Shown here piece after piece: positions 16,287 through 24,491 of a stretch of DNA of 64,000 bases (positions are counted from its first letter, which is position 1; every line of letters begins with the position of its first letter). A program made the translations under genes and the position numbers. The DNA is from Coprothermobacteraceae bacterium (GTDB taxonomy: Bacteria > Coprothermobacterota > Coprothermobacteria > Coprothermobacterales > Coprothermobacteraceae), in the NCBI GenBank assembly GCA_013178255.1, contig JABLWY010000001.1, positions 428,503 to 492,502 of the forward strand. Reading direction: 5' to 3'. The notes beneath the pieces are model-generated. The model was not told the DNA's origin, did not search any database, and saw only the letters and a program-made list of their open reading frames with translations.

Positions 16287-16886
16287 ATGGAGACAACTCT
16301 TGCTTGCATATTGGGTTTCTTTTCAGGTTCAGTGCTGTGGTCCGATGTGTTAGGTCGCCTCTTCTGTGGAGTTGATATCACATGTTACGGCGAGGACGGC
16401 AACCCAGGGGCCATTAATGCCCTCAAAGCGTGCGGTTGGAAATTAGGGGTCCCTGCCGCCGTTTTAGACGTCATGAAGGGGTTCTTGCCAGTCTACTACT
16501 TTGCTTTACAGAAGGACTTAGGGCCGGCCGCCCTCACAGCCGTTATGGTGGCGCCCATCATGGGTCACATATTCTCACCTCTGAGGCGTTTCAGGGGTGG
16601 CAAAGGCATTGCCACCACCTTTGGTGTTTGGGCAGGTATGAGCGCTGGGGTCCTGGCGTTCGTGCTGGCCGCCTTCTTGGCGCTGCTCGAGTTGGGTAAA
16701 TGGGCTTTGCATTTGCCCAAGGGTTCTAGGACTGACGCTGTGGGTACTGTTCTAGGGTTTGCCATTTTCACCTTGTACCTGTATGTGGCTTTGCCTTATT
16801 TGACCATGCCGGCTTTGGTTAATTGGGCGCTCCTTGTCTACAGCCATAGGAAGGAGCTCGCTGCTGCATGGGCTTTGCGTTATTGA
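16287..16886 (+). CDS. plsY: Glycerol-3-phosphate acyltransferase PlsY
   Basis: A 199-residue membrane enzyme that transfers an acyl group from acyl-phosphate to glycerol-3-phosphate, the first step of phospholipid synthesis in most Gram-positives. The three PlsY motifs are present: SDVLGRLF in the first loop, the phosphate-binding GNPGAINALKACG near residue 40 and HIFSPLRRFRGGKGIATTFG near 94, followed by two more helices. Start: ATG at 16287 with TAAAAT 8 nt upstream and no Shine-Dalgarno; a TTG at 16284 is in frame. It overlaps the following glycosyltransferase by 19 bp. Confidence 0.93.
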   Translation: METTLACILGFFSGSVLWSDVLGRLFCGVDITCYGEDGNPGAINALKACGWKLGVPAAVLDVMKGFLPVYYFALQKDLGPAALTAVMVAPIMGHIFSPLRRFRGGKGIATTFGVWAGMSAGVLAFVLAAFLALLELGKWALHLPKGSRTDAVGTVLGFAIFTLYLYVALPYLTMPALVNWALLVYSHRKELAAAWALRY

Positions 16887-18001
16887 CTCGAGGCCTTTGT
16901 TTAGCCGTCTTCTTCTTTGCGCTCTACACGTTCTTAGACTTGTTGATCAACTTGCGATCGATGAGAGTCGTCAAGCCGTCCTCCTTCTCCGAAGGGCCCA
17001 TGGTTTCACTACTTGTCCCAGCACGCAACGAAGAACGCAACATAGGTAGGTGTGTGGAGAGCCTGCTAAGGCAGGACTACCCCAATTTCGAGGTTATCGT
17101 CTATGACGACGAGTCTGAGGACCTAACACTTGAGATTCTTCAATCCTTCAACGATCCTCGCCTAAGAGTCATTTCAGGCCGCGGACTACCCGAAGGTTGG
17201 ACAGGAAAGAACTGGGCTTGCCACAACTTAGCGCTAGCTGCTCGGGGTGAGTACCTGATCTTCCTTGATGCCGACACCGAAGCGCATCCTCAACTTGTCG
17301 CCTCCGTGGTGCGTGAAGCGCTGAGCAGGGGCATCAGGGCAGCCAGCGGCATACCTTTCGAAGTTATGAAAACCCTTGGCGAGCAGCTCATCGTCTCCTT
17401 TCAGTATTGGACCATGGCTGCTGCGTTTCCTTTTGCACTGTCTAACGCTGTGAAACTCTTTGGCGGAGTGTCCATCGCCTTAGGCCAATTCATGTTCTTC
17501 CACAAGGATTTGTATTGGTCCATAGGGGGCCATCAGGCTGTCAAGGACCGCATCACCGAGGATATGGCCCTAGCGTCTCTGGTTCGCGCCCAAGGGGAGC
17601 GTTTCTACCTTTTCAGGCTGAGGGAACTGCTGAAGTGCCGCATGTACCAAGGCTTCAACTCCGCTGTACGGGGATTTGGCAGGTCCTACGCTTCGGTGTT
17701 TGACTTCCACCGCCTGCCCACAGCCATCGTTTGGGGTTGGATAGGGCTTAGCGGCCTATACCCTTGGTCTGCTGCCCTAAGAGGCATACCTTTGGCGCAG
17801 TACGCTTTGGCTTTCCAGCTACTCACGTGGATGACCTTGGTATTTGCTTTCCGCGCTCCTTGGACGGTGATCCTACTAAACCCTCTAGTCTACTTGGTTA
17901 ACGCTTACACAGCCCTCCACGGTGTTACCTTGCACCAGAGGGGCGAACTCGAGTGGAAGGGACGCGCCCCTGCCGTAGTGACCGAGGAAGTGGAGCGGTG
18001 A
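16868..18001 (+). CDS. Membrane-associated family 2 glycosyltransferase, CrtQ-like
   Basis: A 377-residue GT2 protein: an N-terminal helix (residues 8-27), a GT-A domain with SLLVPARNEERNIGRCVESLLRQDYP, the acidic motif YLIFLDADTEAHP and acceptor motif TEDMALASLVRAQG, then about three C-terminal helices and WKGRAPAV at the end. The ending and the GWTGKNWACHNLA segment are typical of the CrtQ/hopanoid-associated GT2 group. Placement after plsY (19-bp overlap) suggests a lipid acceptor, as inference. Its stop overlaps the GTG of rsmI. Confidence 0.85.
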   Translation: MGFALLTRGLCLAVFFFALYTFLDLLINLRSMRVVKPSSFSEGPMVSLLVPARNEERNIGRCVESLLRQDYPNFEVIVYDDESEDLTLEILQSFNDPRLRVISGRGLPEGWTGKNWACHNLALAARGEYLIFLDADTEAHPQLVASVVREALSRGIRAASGIPFEVMKTLGEQLIVSFQYWTMAAAFPFALSNAVKLFGGVSIALGQFMFFHKDLYWSIGGHQAVKDRITEDMALASLVRAQGERFYLFRLRELLKCRMYQGFNSAVRGFGRSYASVFDFHRLPTAIVWGWIGLSGLYPWSAALRGIPLAQYALAFQLLTWMTLVFAFRAPWTVILLNPLVYLVNAYTALHGVTLHQRGELEWKGRAPAVVTEEVER

Positions 18002-18648
18002 TATACCTTGTTGGAACACCCATAGGCAACTTAGAGGACATAACGCTAAGGGCAATAAAGACGTTGCAGTCGGCCGACGTGATCGCTTGCGAATCCAAAG
18101 AACGCGCACTCAAACTGCTTTCCCATTTAGGCTTAAGTAAGCCCCTTACATACCTACGCGAACAATCCCGCCAAGCCGACACCCAGCGTATCATCACGTT
18201 GCACCGCGAAGGCAAAACCGTTGCAGTAATCACGGACGCAGGCATGCCAGGTATCTCTGACCCAGGCGCCTACTTGGTCAAAACGCTGTTGGAGCAGGGC
18301 ATACCCTTTCAAGTAGTGCCAGGTCCTTCTGCCTTAGACGTGGCAGTGTCTATGAGCGGTTTGGACGAACCGTGGGCATTCCTTGGCTTCCTTCCACTCA
18401 GGGAGGGTAGGCGCCGTCGCCTGCTAGAGCAGTTCTTGTCACTCAACGTGGGCTTAGTTATCTACGAAGGCCCTCACCGTATAGGCAAGCTTCTGTCCAT
18501 GCTTGGGGAGCTTTGCCCTCGCAGGCGGGTAGCGTTGCTTCGCGAGCTTACTAAGATGCACGAGCAAATGCTTATAGGTCTGCCTTCCCAGCTTCTAAAG
18601 GCTGATTATCGCGGTGAGTTTGTGGTGGTAGTCTACCCTGAGGAATGA
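17998..18648 (+). CDS. rsmI: 16S rRNA 2'-O-ribose C1402 methyltransferase RsmI
   Basis: A 216-residue tetrapyrrole-methylase-fold enzyme that methylates C1402 of 16S rRNA. Signatures are IYLVGTPIGNLEDITLRAIKTL at the start, the SAM-binding VAVITDAGMPGISDPGAYLV near residue 80 and PGPSALDVAVSMSGL near 109. The C-terminal extension found in some homologues is reduced. The start is GTG at 17998, overlapping the preceding stop (GTGA) and preceded by GGAAGTGGAG. The frame is open further upstream to 17953, but the homologous region begins here. Confidence 0.95.
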   Translation: MIYLVGTPIGNLEDITLRAIKTLQSADVIACESKERALKLLSHLGLSKPLTYLREQSRQADTQRIITLHREGKTVAVITDAGMPGISDPGAYLVKTLLEQGIPFQVVPGPSALDVAVSMSGLDEPWAFLGFLPLREGRRRRLLEQFLSLNVGLVIYEGPHRIGKLLSMLGELCPRRRVALLRELTKMHEQMLIGLPSQLLKADYRGEFVVVVYPEE

Positions 18649-18654
18649 TCCGCT

Positions 18655-19221
18655 TTGGACCTGGGCGTAGCTATCCTGTGCGGTGATGAGAGCCGCCGCA
18701 TGGGTGTTAGGAAAGCACTCTTGAAGGTAGGCGGTGTTCCCCTTTGGCAGGTTGTTTCTGACCAGCTGACAGGGCCAAGCTACCCCGTTTGCGTGGTAAG
18801 CAAGCTCCCCATACCAGGTTGCCAGTGCATCCTTGATAAATACGAAGTCGATTCCCCTTTGTCAGGTATCCTCACCGCTTTCGCGTCGTTGCCTCACCAG
18901 CGTTTTGTTTTCGTGCCTGTAGACATGCCCTTGGTGGGGCTCAGCCTCGTGGAGGAGCTTGCTCGAGCTGCTCAGGAAGGCGTTAGCGTATTTCTACATT
19001 GCTTGGGCTCAATTCAGCCCTTTCCTTGCCTAATTGATCGCTCTGCCTTTCCCGATTTGCTCCGCTACCACCAAGAGGGCAACTTCAGGCTTACCAAAAT
19101 ATTCACGAGCCTACCTCACATTACCATCGGTAAAAGCTGTGAAGATCGGGCTTTGTTCAACATCAACACATGGGATGATTGGCACAGGTTCCTGTGCATA
19201 AGTGGGGGCACCTGGGGGTAA
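18655..19221 (+). CDS. mobA: MobA-like molybdenum cofactor guanylyltransferase
   Basis: A 188-residue nucleotidyltransferase of the MobA type, which links GMP to molybdopterin. The N-terminal ILCGDESRRMGVRKALLKVGG replaces the usual L-x-G-G-x-S-x-R-M-G-x-D-K, with Cys-Gly-Asp-Glu in the loop and Arg for Asp before the Lys. FVPVDMPLVG is the metal-binding motif and NINTWDDW the C-terminal NxNTPxD-like motif. The loop changes make the exact nucleotide uncertain. It starts with TTG after GAGGAATGATCCGC. No other Moco gene is in the window. Confidence 0.8.
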   Translation: MDLGVAILCGDESRRMGVRKALLKVGGVPLWQVVSDQLTGPSYPVCVVSKLPIPGCQCILDKYEVDSPLSGILTAFASLPHQRFVFVPVDMPLVGLSLVEELARAAQEGVSVFLHCLGSIQPFPCLIDRSAFPDLLRYHQEGNFRLTKIFTSLPHITIGKSCEDRALFNINTWDDWHRFLCISGGTWG

Positions 19222-19270
19222 TTCAAATAACGGAAAAATGGAAACCAACTCTTGAAAGGGAGGTGGGAAT

Positions 19271-19720
19271 ATGCTCAGAAGGTGGACGGATCCCTTTGAA
19301 GAGATGAGGTCCATGATCGAGGAAATGGACCGCATCATGAACGAAATATGGGCGATTGAGCCCATCACCACAGGGCGCCGAGCTTTGGCTCGTGGCTTCA
19401 GGCCAGCAGTGGAAGTCACCGAGGACGCTGATAACGTCTACGTGAGAGCTGCCGTACCAGGCGTACCGAAGGACAGCCTCGAAATCACCGTAGAGAACGA
19501 TAGAGTGTTCATTAAGGGCGAGGTCAAGGAGCAGCGCAAGGAAGAGAAAGAGGGCATCGTGTTCAGCGAAATGAGGTATGGCGCCTTCGAGCGTGTGATC
19601 CCGCTACCCTCCGAAGTCAAAGCCGAAGACGCCAAGGCCGCTTACAAGGACGGCGTCCTCGAACTGACCATCCCCAAGAAGGTCCACGAAGCCAAGGGCG
19701 TCCGCATCAAACTCGATTAG
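19271..19720 (+). CDS. Small heat-shock protein Hsp20
   Basis: A 149-residue alpha-crystallin-type holdase chaperone. An N-terminal arm (DPFEEMRSMIEEMDRIMNEIW) is followed by the crystallin domain from about residue 45 (FRPAVEVTEDADNVYVRAAVPGVPKDSLEI...) with the A-x-x-x-n-G-v-L motif as AAYKDGVLELTIPK near 131. It lacks a long I-x-I tail, ending in VRIKLD. GGGAGGTGGG lies before the ATG, and a strong terminator follows 18 bp after the stop, so it can be expressed alone. No CIRCE element is visible. Confidence 0.96.
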   Translation: MLRRWTDPFEEMRSMIEEMDRIMNEIWAIEPITTGRRALARGFRPAVEVTEDADNVYVRAAVPGVPKDSLEITVENDRVFIKGEVKEQRKEEKEGIVFSEMRYGAFERVIPLPSEVKAEDAKAAYKDGVLELTIPKKVHEAKGVRIKLD

Positions 19721-19737
19721 GCCACCCCCAAATCAAG

Positions 19738-19768
19738 AAGGGCCGCCTCAAGGCGGCCCTTTCTATTT
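19738..19768 (+). terminator. Rho-independent terminator after hsp20
   Basis: GGGCCGCC / GGCGGCCC stem (8 bp) with a TCAA loop, followed by TTTCTATTT. The A-rich 5' flank lets it also act for the convergent DUF4405 gene. Confidence 0.9.
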
Positions 19769-19780
19769 GCACGTGGTTTC

Positions 19781-20095
19781 TTATTTGTTTCTGTGTAGCA
19801 GCGCTTTCACTTCGCACGTCCATAGGTTCCAGTTCAGTAGCACGTGGATGAGGATGAGCCCCATCATCGCCAGCCCCGCGTAATCGTGTATGGCCCTGAG
19901 ATCCCAGCGAGTTAGGCCCGCAAACGACCACCCACCCAACCTCGCATACCTGCCCGTAGGCGCGTTGAGCAGGATTATCCCAGTTGCCGCCACTATGGCA
20001 AACGTCAGCCCTATAAGCGCCGACAAAACGCCCTTCAGCCTTACCACCATCATATGAGTCGAAATCGCTCTATATGTTGCTACATTGTTTTCCAT
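19781..20095 (-). CDS. DUF4405 small cytochrome-b561-like membrane protein
   Basis: A 104-residue protein with two or three helices: VLSALIGLTFAIVAATGIILL (about 22-43) and AGLAMMGLILIHVLLNW (about 72-89). The two histidines in IHDYAGLAMMGLILIHVLLNW are spaced as in DUF4405/cytochrome b561-type proteins, where His pairs may hold haem; only two such His are obvious here. AAGGGGGA lies before the ATG. It is monocistronic and convergent with hsp20. Confidence 0.75.
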   Translation of the reverse strand: MENNVATYRAISTHMMVVRLKGVLSALIGLTFAIVAATGIILLNAPTGRYARLGGWSFAGLTRWDLRAIHDYAGLAMMGLILIHVLLNWNLWTCEVKALLHRNK

Positions 20096-20934
20096 CTTGT
20101 TGTTCCCCCTTGCTTGTTCGTTTTGAGCGTTTTTGTTAAGCTCTACTACTAATACGTAAAGGAAGGGAAAGATGTGAACGGGTCAACAGTTGAGGTTAAG
20201 ACCTTCGCTGATATGCGACGCCATTCCTTGAGCTTGAGCGGCGCACTCTTGTTTCATGATCTGCTCTGCCTGGGATTCACAAACAAAACGTTTTCCGCTC
20301 GAGAGTCTCGTATAGGTCCTCGCACCATAGAAAGGTTGTGGGCAAGTAGTTGAGCGCTCAGTCCGGACACTTATCCAACTGCTTATCTGATAGGTCTCGT
20401 GTACCTGCTAAAGTGACTACAGTTGCTCTAGCGCAATACAGGTACCAACACAACTGCGCATCCAGATCAGGTCTTTGCCACTTGTCGACGTTGCGAAACT
20501 TAGAGGAGGTGATTGACAATGGATATACGTAAAGCAAAGAGAAGACGCTGATTAAGTGGGCAGCACATTTAGTGCCATCACCTCTCTTAGAGGCTAATTA
20601 TTCAAGTCGTAATTGCAAGCGCCTAATGAGAGGGTGAACATCTTGACCGAGTGCTTTGGAGCGTCGGCCATTTGTTCAGGCACATATGCTTAGCGTGGAA
20701 AGAAATGAGAGTAATCATGCGACTCCCCATTTCGCTAATAGCAAGAACCCCTTCCGATAGTACACAGCCTATTGGCAATTTGAACTGTTGCAGCCAGATT
20801 TCATTTCGTTTGCGCCAACCCGCTTCCTGTGAGAAAATTAAGGTAGTAGGCGAGCACCGAAGAGATATAAAGAGTATCCATGAACCGTGGGATAGTTGAT
20901 TGCGCCTGCGCGGAAAGAAGTGAGGGAAGAAGAG
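20096..20934. other. 839-bp region without a convincing gene, ahead of the glycan locus
   Basis: No frame here resembles a known protein, and the longer frames overlap the start of the next gene antisense. It holds the ribosome site and mini-ORF at 20501-20551 and the complementary segment at 20577-20584. Its 3' end supplies the ribosome site (GAGGG) of the gene at 20935. It may contain the promoter and leader of the locus or remnants of a lost gene. Confidence 0.5.
20519..20551 (+). other. 10-codon mini-ORF with strong ribosome site (leader peptide or gene remnant)
   Basis: AGAGGAGGTG precedes an ATG that encodes MDIRKAKRRR and then stops. GAGGTGAT of the ribosome site (20506-20513) is perfectly complementary to ATCACCTC at 20577-20584, so a stem could hide it. 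The first residues MDIRKA match the usual start of GalU-type UTP-glucose-1-phosphate uridylyltransferases. It may therefore be a leader peptide or the stub of a decayed galU. Confidence 0.4.
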
Positions 20935-22434
20935 ATGAGCCAAATCAAATATGTGATTGTGCAGGCTGGCGGCAAAGGCACGCGTATGGGAAAGTACACG
21001 ATCAACAAGCCTAAGGCACTTGTTTCGATAGAGGGACGACCTTTGATCCTTCATGCCATGCAAGCATTTCCGGAAGCCAGATTTGTAATAGTAGGCGACT
21101 ACAAGTACGAGGTACTGCGAGATTATCTTAGGACGTATGCAGACAAGCGTTATGTGCTTGTCAAGGCTTCAGGAACAGGCACGTGCGCAGGCCTTAGAGA
21201 AGCGTTGAGCTATGTTCCACGAAAAGAGCCTTTCGTATTAACTTGGAGCGATCTTTGGTTCCCTAATGGGTGGTCATTAGGAGAGCTTGACCTGACTCAA
21301 AACTACGTAGGCATCTCGGCCAACTTCACATGCAGATGGTCATTTGATGGTGAACAGTTCTTGGAAGAACCCTCTGCGGATAGAGGAGTAGCGGGGTTCT
21401 TTGTGTTCAGAGACAAATCTCTGATAGAAGATGTGCCGTCCGAAGGCGAGTTCGTAAGGTACCTGTCTAATAAGCCTTCACAGTTCAAGGCATTGGTACT
21501 TCACGACGTGAAGGAGTTTGGGCGTGCTTCGGAGTATGAGGAGTACCTGGAGCGGATGCCATCAGCTAGGCCTTTTAACAAATTGGAATATGGCGCTAAT
21601 TCTGTAAAGAAAGTCCCACAAGACCAGCAGGGACTCAAACTTGCGAAGTACGAGTCGCAGTGGTACAGGGTCGTTTCTTCACTCGGATACAGCAACATAC
21701 CAACGGTGACCGCATATGCTCCGTTAGAGCTTCAGATGATTGAAGGTCGTCATCCCTTTGAACTCGAACCTACCGCGAGAATCTTGGAGCAGATTTTGGT
21801 TGCGCTGAAGGGGCTCCATGAATTGAGCGGTTCCATTCCCAGCGACAGAATGAGTTTGGAACGTGAGTATTACATTAAGACGTATGAGCGATTAATGGAG
21901 GTGCGAAGCCTAATACCTTTTGCATGCAGAAAAGATCTTATCGTGAACGGTACAGTCGTTCCTAACCCGTTCAACGTAGAGCAAGAGTTAGCTGACTTGG
22001 TGCGTAGCTACTACCCATCAGAGTTTTCTCTGATACATGGTGATCCTACGTTTTCTAACACACTGGTGGATGGCTTTGGGAGAACCTACCTTATTGACCC
22101 AAGGGGCTACTTCGGGTACACGGAGCTGTATGGCGACCCTGACTACGATTTTGCGAAGGTATACTACAGCATGATGGGCAACTACGACCAGTTCAACAGA
22201 AAGAAGTTTGATTTGAGAGTACACGAAGCGGGAGGAGATATCTCCATAATGTCGAACGGCTACGAGCGATATGAGGAGGCCTTTTGGGACTTCGTAGGTC
22301 ATGACAAGAAGGAGAAGATAAGAGCCTTGCACGCTGTAATCTGGCTTTCGCTGGCTGCGTATGCGTGGGACGATTACGACATGATCTTGGGGGCTTTTTT
22401 GAGGGGAGCCGCGTTGCTAAGGGAGGTACTGTGA
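20935..22434 (+). CDS. Bifunctional sugar nucleotidyltransferase / APH-like kinase fusion
   Basis: A 499-residue fusion. Residues 1-220 form a GT-A nucleotidyltransferase: VIVQAGGKGTRMGKYTINKPKALV (nucleotide loop and Lys), VLTWSDLWFP (metal motif) and GVAGFFVF. From about 225 to the end is an aminoglycoside/choline-kinase-like domain with Brenner motif LIHGDPTFSNTLV and metal motif YLIDPRGYFG...GDPDYDFAKVYYS. It probably phosphorylates a sugar or polyol and transfers a nucleotide to the product. ATG at 20935 follows GAGGG by 8 bp. The SIS and HAD genes follow immediately, suggesting one short activation pathway. The substrate is unknown. Confidence 0.82.
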   Translation: MSQIKYVIVQAGGKGTRMGKYTINKPKALVSIEGRPLILHAMQAFPEARFVIVGDYKYEVLRDYLRTYADKRYVLVKASGTGTCAGLREALSYVPRKEPFVLTWSDLWFPNGWSLGELDLTQNYVGISANFTCRWSFDGEQFLEEPSADRGVAGFFVFRDKSLIEDVPSEGEFVRYLSNKPSQFKALVLHDVKEFGRASEYEEYLERMPSARPFNKLEYGANSVKKVPQDQQGLKLAKYESQWYRVVSSLGYSNIPTVTAYAPLELQMIEGRHPFELEPTARILEQILVALKGLHELSGSIPSDRMSLEREYYIKTYERLMEVRSLIPFACRKDLIVNGTVVPNPFNVEQELADLVRSYYPSEFSLIHGDPTFSNTLVDGFGRTYLIDPRGYFGYTELYGDPDYDFAKVYYSMMGNYDQFNRKKFDLRVHEAGGDISIMSNGYERYEEAFWDFVGHDKKEKIRALHAVIWLSLAAYAWDDYDMILGAFLRGAALLREVL

Positions 22435-22435
22435 G

Positions 22436-23050
22436 ATGCTTAGACACCTTCAGAAGCAGTTAGATTTTCTGATCACCTTAATGCGGACGTTGGATGTTCA
22501 CGGAGTTGAGGAAGTCCTAAGTGATATGGAGAAGGCGATAAGATCAGGGCATACCATAATCGCTACTGGACTCGGGAAGAATGTGCCTATATGTGAGAAG
22601 TTTGTTGGCACACTTCTGTCTGTAGGCATAAGCGCTAGGTTCATACATTCCAACGACGCTCTGCATGGCGACCTTGGTGCTGTGCGCAGTGGTGACGTAG
22701 TCCTATTGCTCTCAAAGAGCGGCGAAACGCAAGAGTCTGTAGCCGCAACGATCCAAATGAAGAAGAAAGGAGCAATTGTATGGCTGCTGACTTATTCGAA
22801 GGAAAGTACCCTTTCAAGAGTGGCAGATAAGACGCTTGTACTACATCTGGATCACGAAGGTGACCCATGGAACATAGTGCCAAACAACTCCACCATAGGG
22901 TTCTTGTTCATGTTGCAGGGTCTAGCTATGGAACTGATAGATAGGTTGGGCGTAGATTTGGAGTCATTTGCTCAGAACCACCCTGGAGGGCACATCGGTC
23001 AGATACTTGGAGTGAGTAGCCATGAAGATAGTCTTGTCAAACGTACCTAA
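22436..23050 (+). CDS. SIS-domain phosphosugar isomerase, KpsF/KdsD-like
   Basis: A 204-residue sugar-phosphate isomerase of the SIS family. It has ATGLGKNVPICEKFVGTLLSVG (glycine-rich phosphate loop), HGDLGAVRSGDVVLLLSKSGETQE with the SxSGxT motif near residue 94, VPNNSTIGFLFMLQGLAMEL and the ending AQNHPGGHIGQILG typical of arabinose-5-phosphate isomerases. The CBS domains of KdsD are absent, as in short KpsF-like and GmhA-like enzymes. It starts 2 bp after the fusion gene and overlaps the HAD gene by 29 bp. This gene order parallels heptose or Kdo-type activation pathways. Confidence 0.86.
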   Translation: MLRHLQKQLDFLITLMRTLDVHGVEEVLSDMEKAIRSGHTIIATGLGKNVPICEKFVGTLLSVGISARFIHSNDALHGDLGAVRSGDVVLLLSKSGETQESVAATIQMKKKGAIVWLLTYSKESTLSRVADKTLVLHLDHEGDPWNIVPNNSTIGFLFMLQGLAMELIDRLGVDLESFAQNHPGGHIGQILGVSSHEDSLVKRT

Positions 23051-23390
23051 GCTTTGGCTTATTGACCTCGACGGAACTATTGTCAAGCACAACGGTTACC
23101 TACAGGGTGGCGACGAGTTGCTGCCTGGGGCAAAGGAGTTTCTCGACTCATTGCCCGAAACTGACGTGATTTTCATTCTTTCTGCGCGACCTGAAGAGTA
23201 TCGCGAAAACACTGAGTCATTCTTGAAAGCCAAAGGCGTTCGGTTTGACAAACTTATCATGGGATTACCGCAGGGTGAACGCATACTGATAAATGATGTA
23301 AAGCCATCTGGTCTGCAGACAGCGCACGCCATTAATGTGGAGAGAGACCAAGGACTTGCGATACAGGTGGTCGTATGCAAGGACTTGTGA
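23022..23390 (+). CDS. Small HAD-family phosphatase
   Basis: A 122-residue HAD hydrolase. Motif I is LWLIDLDGTIVKHNGY with the nucleophile and acid Asp (about residues 15 and 17), motif II is IFILSARPEE, and motif IV is ILINDVKPSG. There is no cap domain, as in GmhB/KdsC-like and capsule-associated phosphatases. It probably removes a phosphate from the sugar bisphosphate or monophosphate made by its neighbours. It overlaps the SIS gene by 29 bp with the ribosome site inside that gene. Confidence 0.82.
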   Translation: MKIVLSNVPKLWLIDLDGTIVKHNGYLQGGDELLPGAKEFLDSLPETDVIFILSARPEEYRENTESFLKAKGVRFDKLIMGLPQGERILINDVKPSGLQTAHAINVERDQGLAIQVVVCKDL

Positions 23391-23450
23391 AGACTAGGAC
23401 TCGGGACAGGTTTGAGAAGATGCACACGAACAGCTGCGAGGTGAGCAAGA

Positions 23451-24491
23451 GTGACAGGTAGCGGTCTTTGGGATGCCTTGCCGAAAGGTGCGAGGCTAGT
23501 GGCTAGGGACGTCAGCTATTTATGGCGATATCCGATGTACTTATTGCACCAATTTGCTTTAATGCATCAGTTATATGAACTGGCCCTGAGCGCCTCGGGC
23601 GTGAGACCAAGGTTGGTGGTCGTACCGCCCGCACATGCAGGAGATACCTTCTTGGTACTGAACCTAATCGTAGCTAACAGGGCAGAGCGAGAAGTCGTAG
23701 TGATCCTAAGAAATAGATATAAGGATATTGTTAAGTACTTCCCTACTCTCCAGAGATACGTGGTAACGAAAGACGATTGGCAGCCACGATCTCTCAAAGA
23801 AGAATTCGTCCTGTCTTGGAAGCTAGGTATCGGACTGCCAATGATCACGCGCTTCAGAATACACGACACGGAACTTGTAATTACAGGGATCCACTTCAGC
23901 CACTTGATTAGTTTTCTGAAACGCCAAGAGTCTGGTACCTTTGTTCAATATATTGCACTCGAGCTTGGTCTCGAAGCCAAAATAGTTGAGCCTTACTTAG
24001 ACTCGGTGAGCTTCTTACGGGCGCGAGATTTGGCTCGGAAGCTAGGGATCCACGCTGGACGAACAGTGTTGCTCGTTCCATATTCTCAGTACGATCGGGA
24101 ACTTCTTGACGAGCGTATCGAGGGTTTCGGGGCCTTAGCCAATCTTCTGATGGCTCGAGGGTACACTGTGGTCACAAATGTTGGACCTGGCGAACGCGCT
24201 ATCCCAGGAACTATTCCTGCACAGATCCCGTTTGATTTAATCATTCCGTTTGCCAATATCTGCGAGAACGTTGTCACATACCGTAATGGGGTCAGTGATA
24301 TTATCGCCAGCGGGTTTAGTGGCAAGAGACTCGTAGCTATCTATCCGAACTTTCGTCGTCTTGCTCCCCGAGCATCAACATCTTACAAAGAGTTCTTCTC
24401 ACTCAACAAAATGTTCGCTAGACGAGACATCTTCGAGGTTGATTTCGGCGGTAGGTCGGCGGACATTTCGCAGATTGCAGATCTCTTCTAG
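23451..24491 (+). CDS. Putative GT-B glycosyltransferase (GT9-like)
   Basis: A 346-residue protein. The N-terminal half has the VVVPPAHAGDTFLVLNLI turn that resembles the G-D-x-l-x-x-x-P start of heptosyltransferase-type (GT9) enzymes. The C-terminal half contains TVLLVPYSQYD, GYTVVTNVGPGERAIPGT and a donor-site-like YRNGVSDIIASGFSGKRLVAIYP. This is a distant resemblance and the family assignment is uncertain. It starts with GTG after GAGGTGAGCAAGA, 60 bp after the HAD gene, and is probably in the same transcript. It would use the activated sugar made by the three upstream genes, as inference. Confidence 0.6.
   Translation: MTGSGLWDALPKGARLVARDVSYLWRYPMYLLHQFALMHQLYELALSASGVRPRLVVVPPAHAGDTFLVLNLIVANRAEREVVVILRNRYKDIVKYFPTLQRYVVTKDDWQPRSLKEEFVLSWKLGIGLPMITRFRIHDTELVITGIHFSHLISFLKRQESGTFVQYIALELGLEAKIVEPYLDSVSFLRARDLARKLGIHAGRTVLLVPYSQYDRELLDERIEGFGALANLLMARGYTVVTNVGPGERAIPGTIPAQIPFDLIIPFANICENVVTYRNGVSDIIASGFSGKRLVAIYPNFRRLAPRASTSYKEFFSLNKMFARRDIFEVDFGGRSADISQIADLF

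Noticed and set aside
20623-21063. A 146-residue minus-strand frame ahead of the glycan locus
   Set aside because: Its 3'-proximal half is antisense to the nucleotidyltransferase start, the composition is not protein-like and no ribosome site is present.
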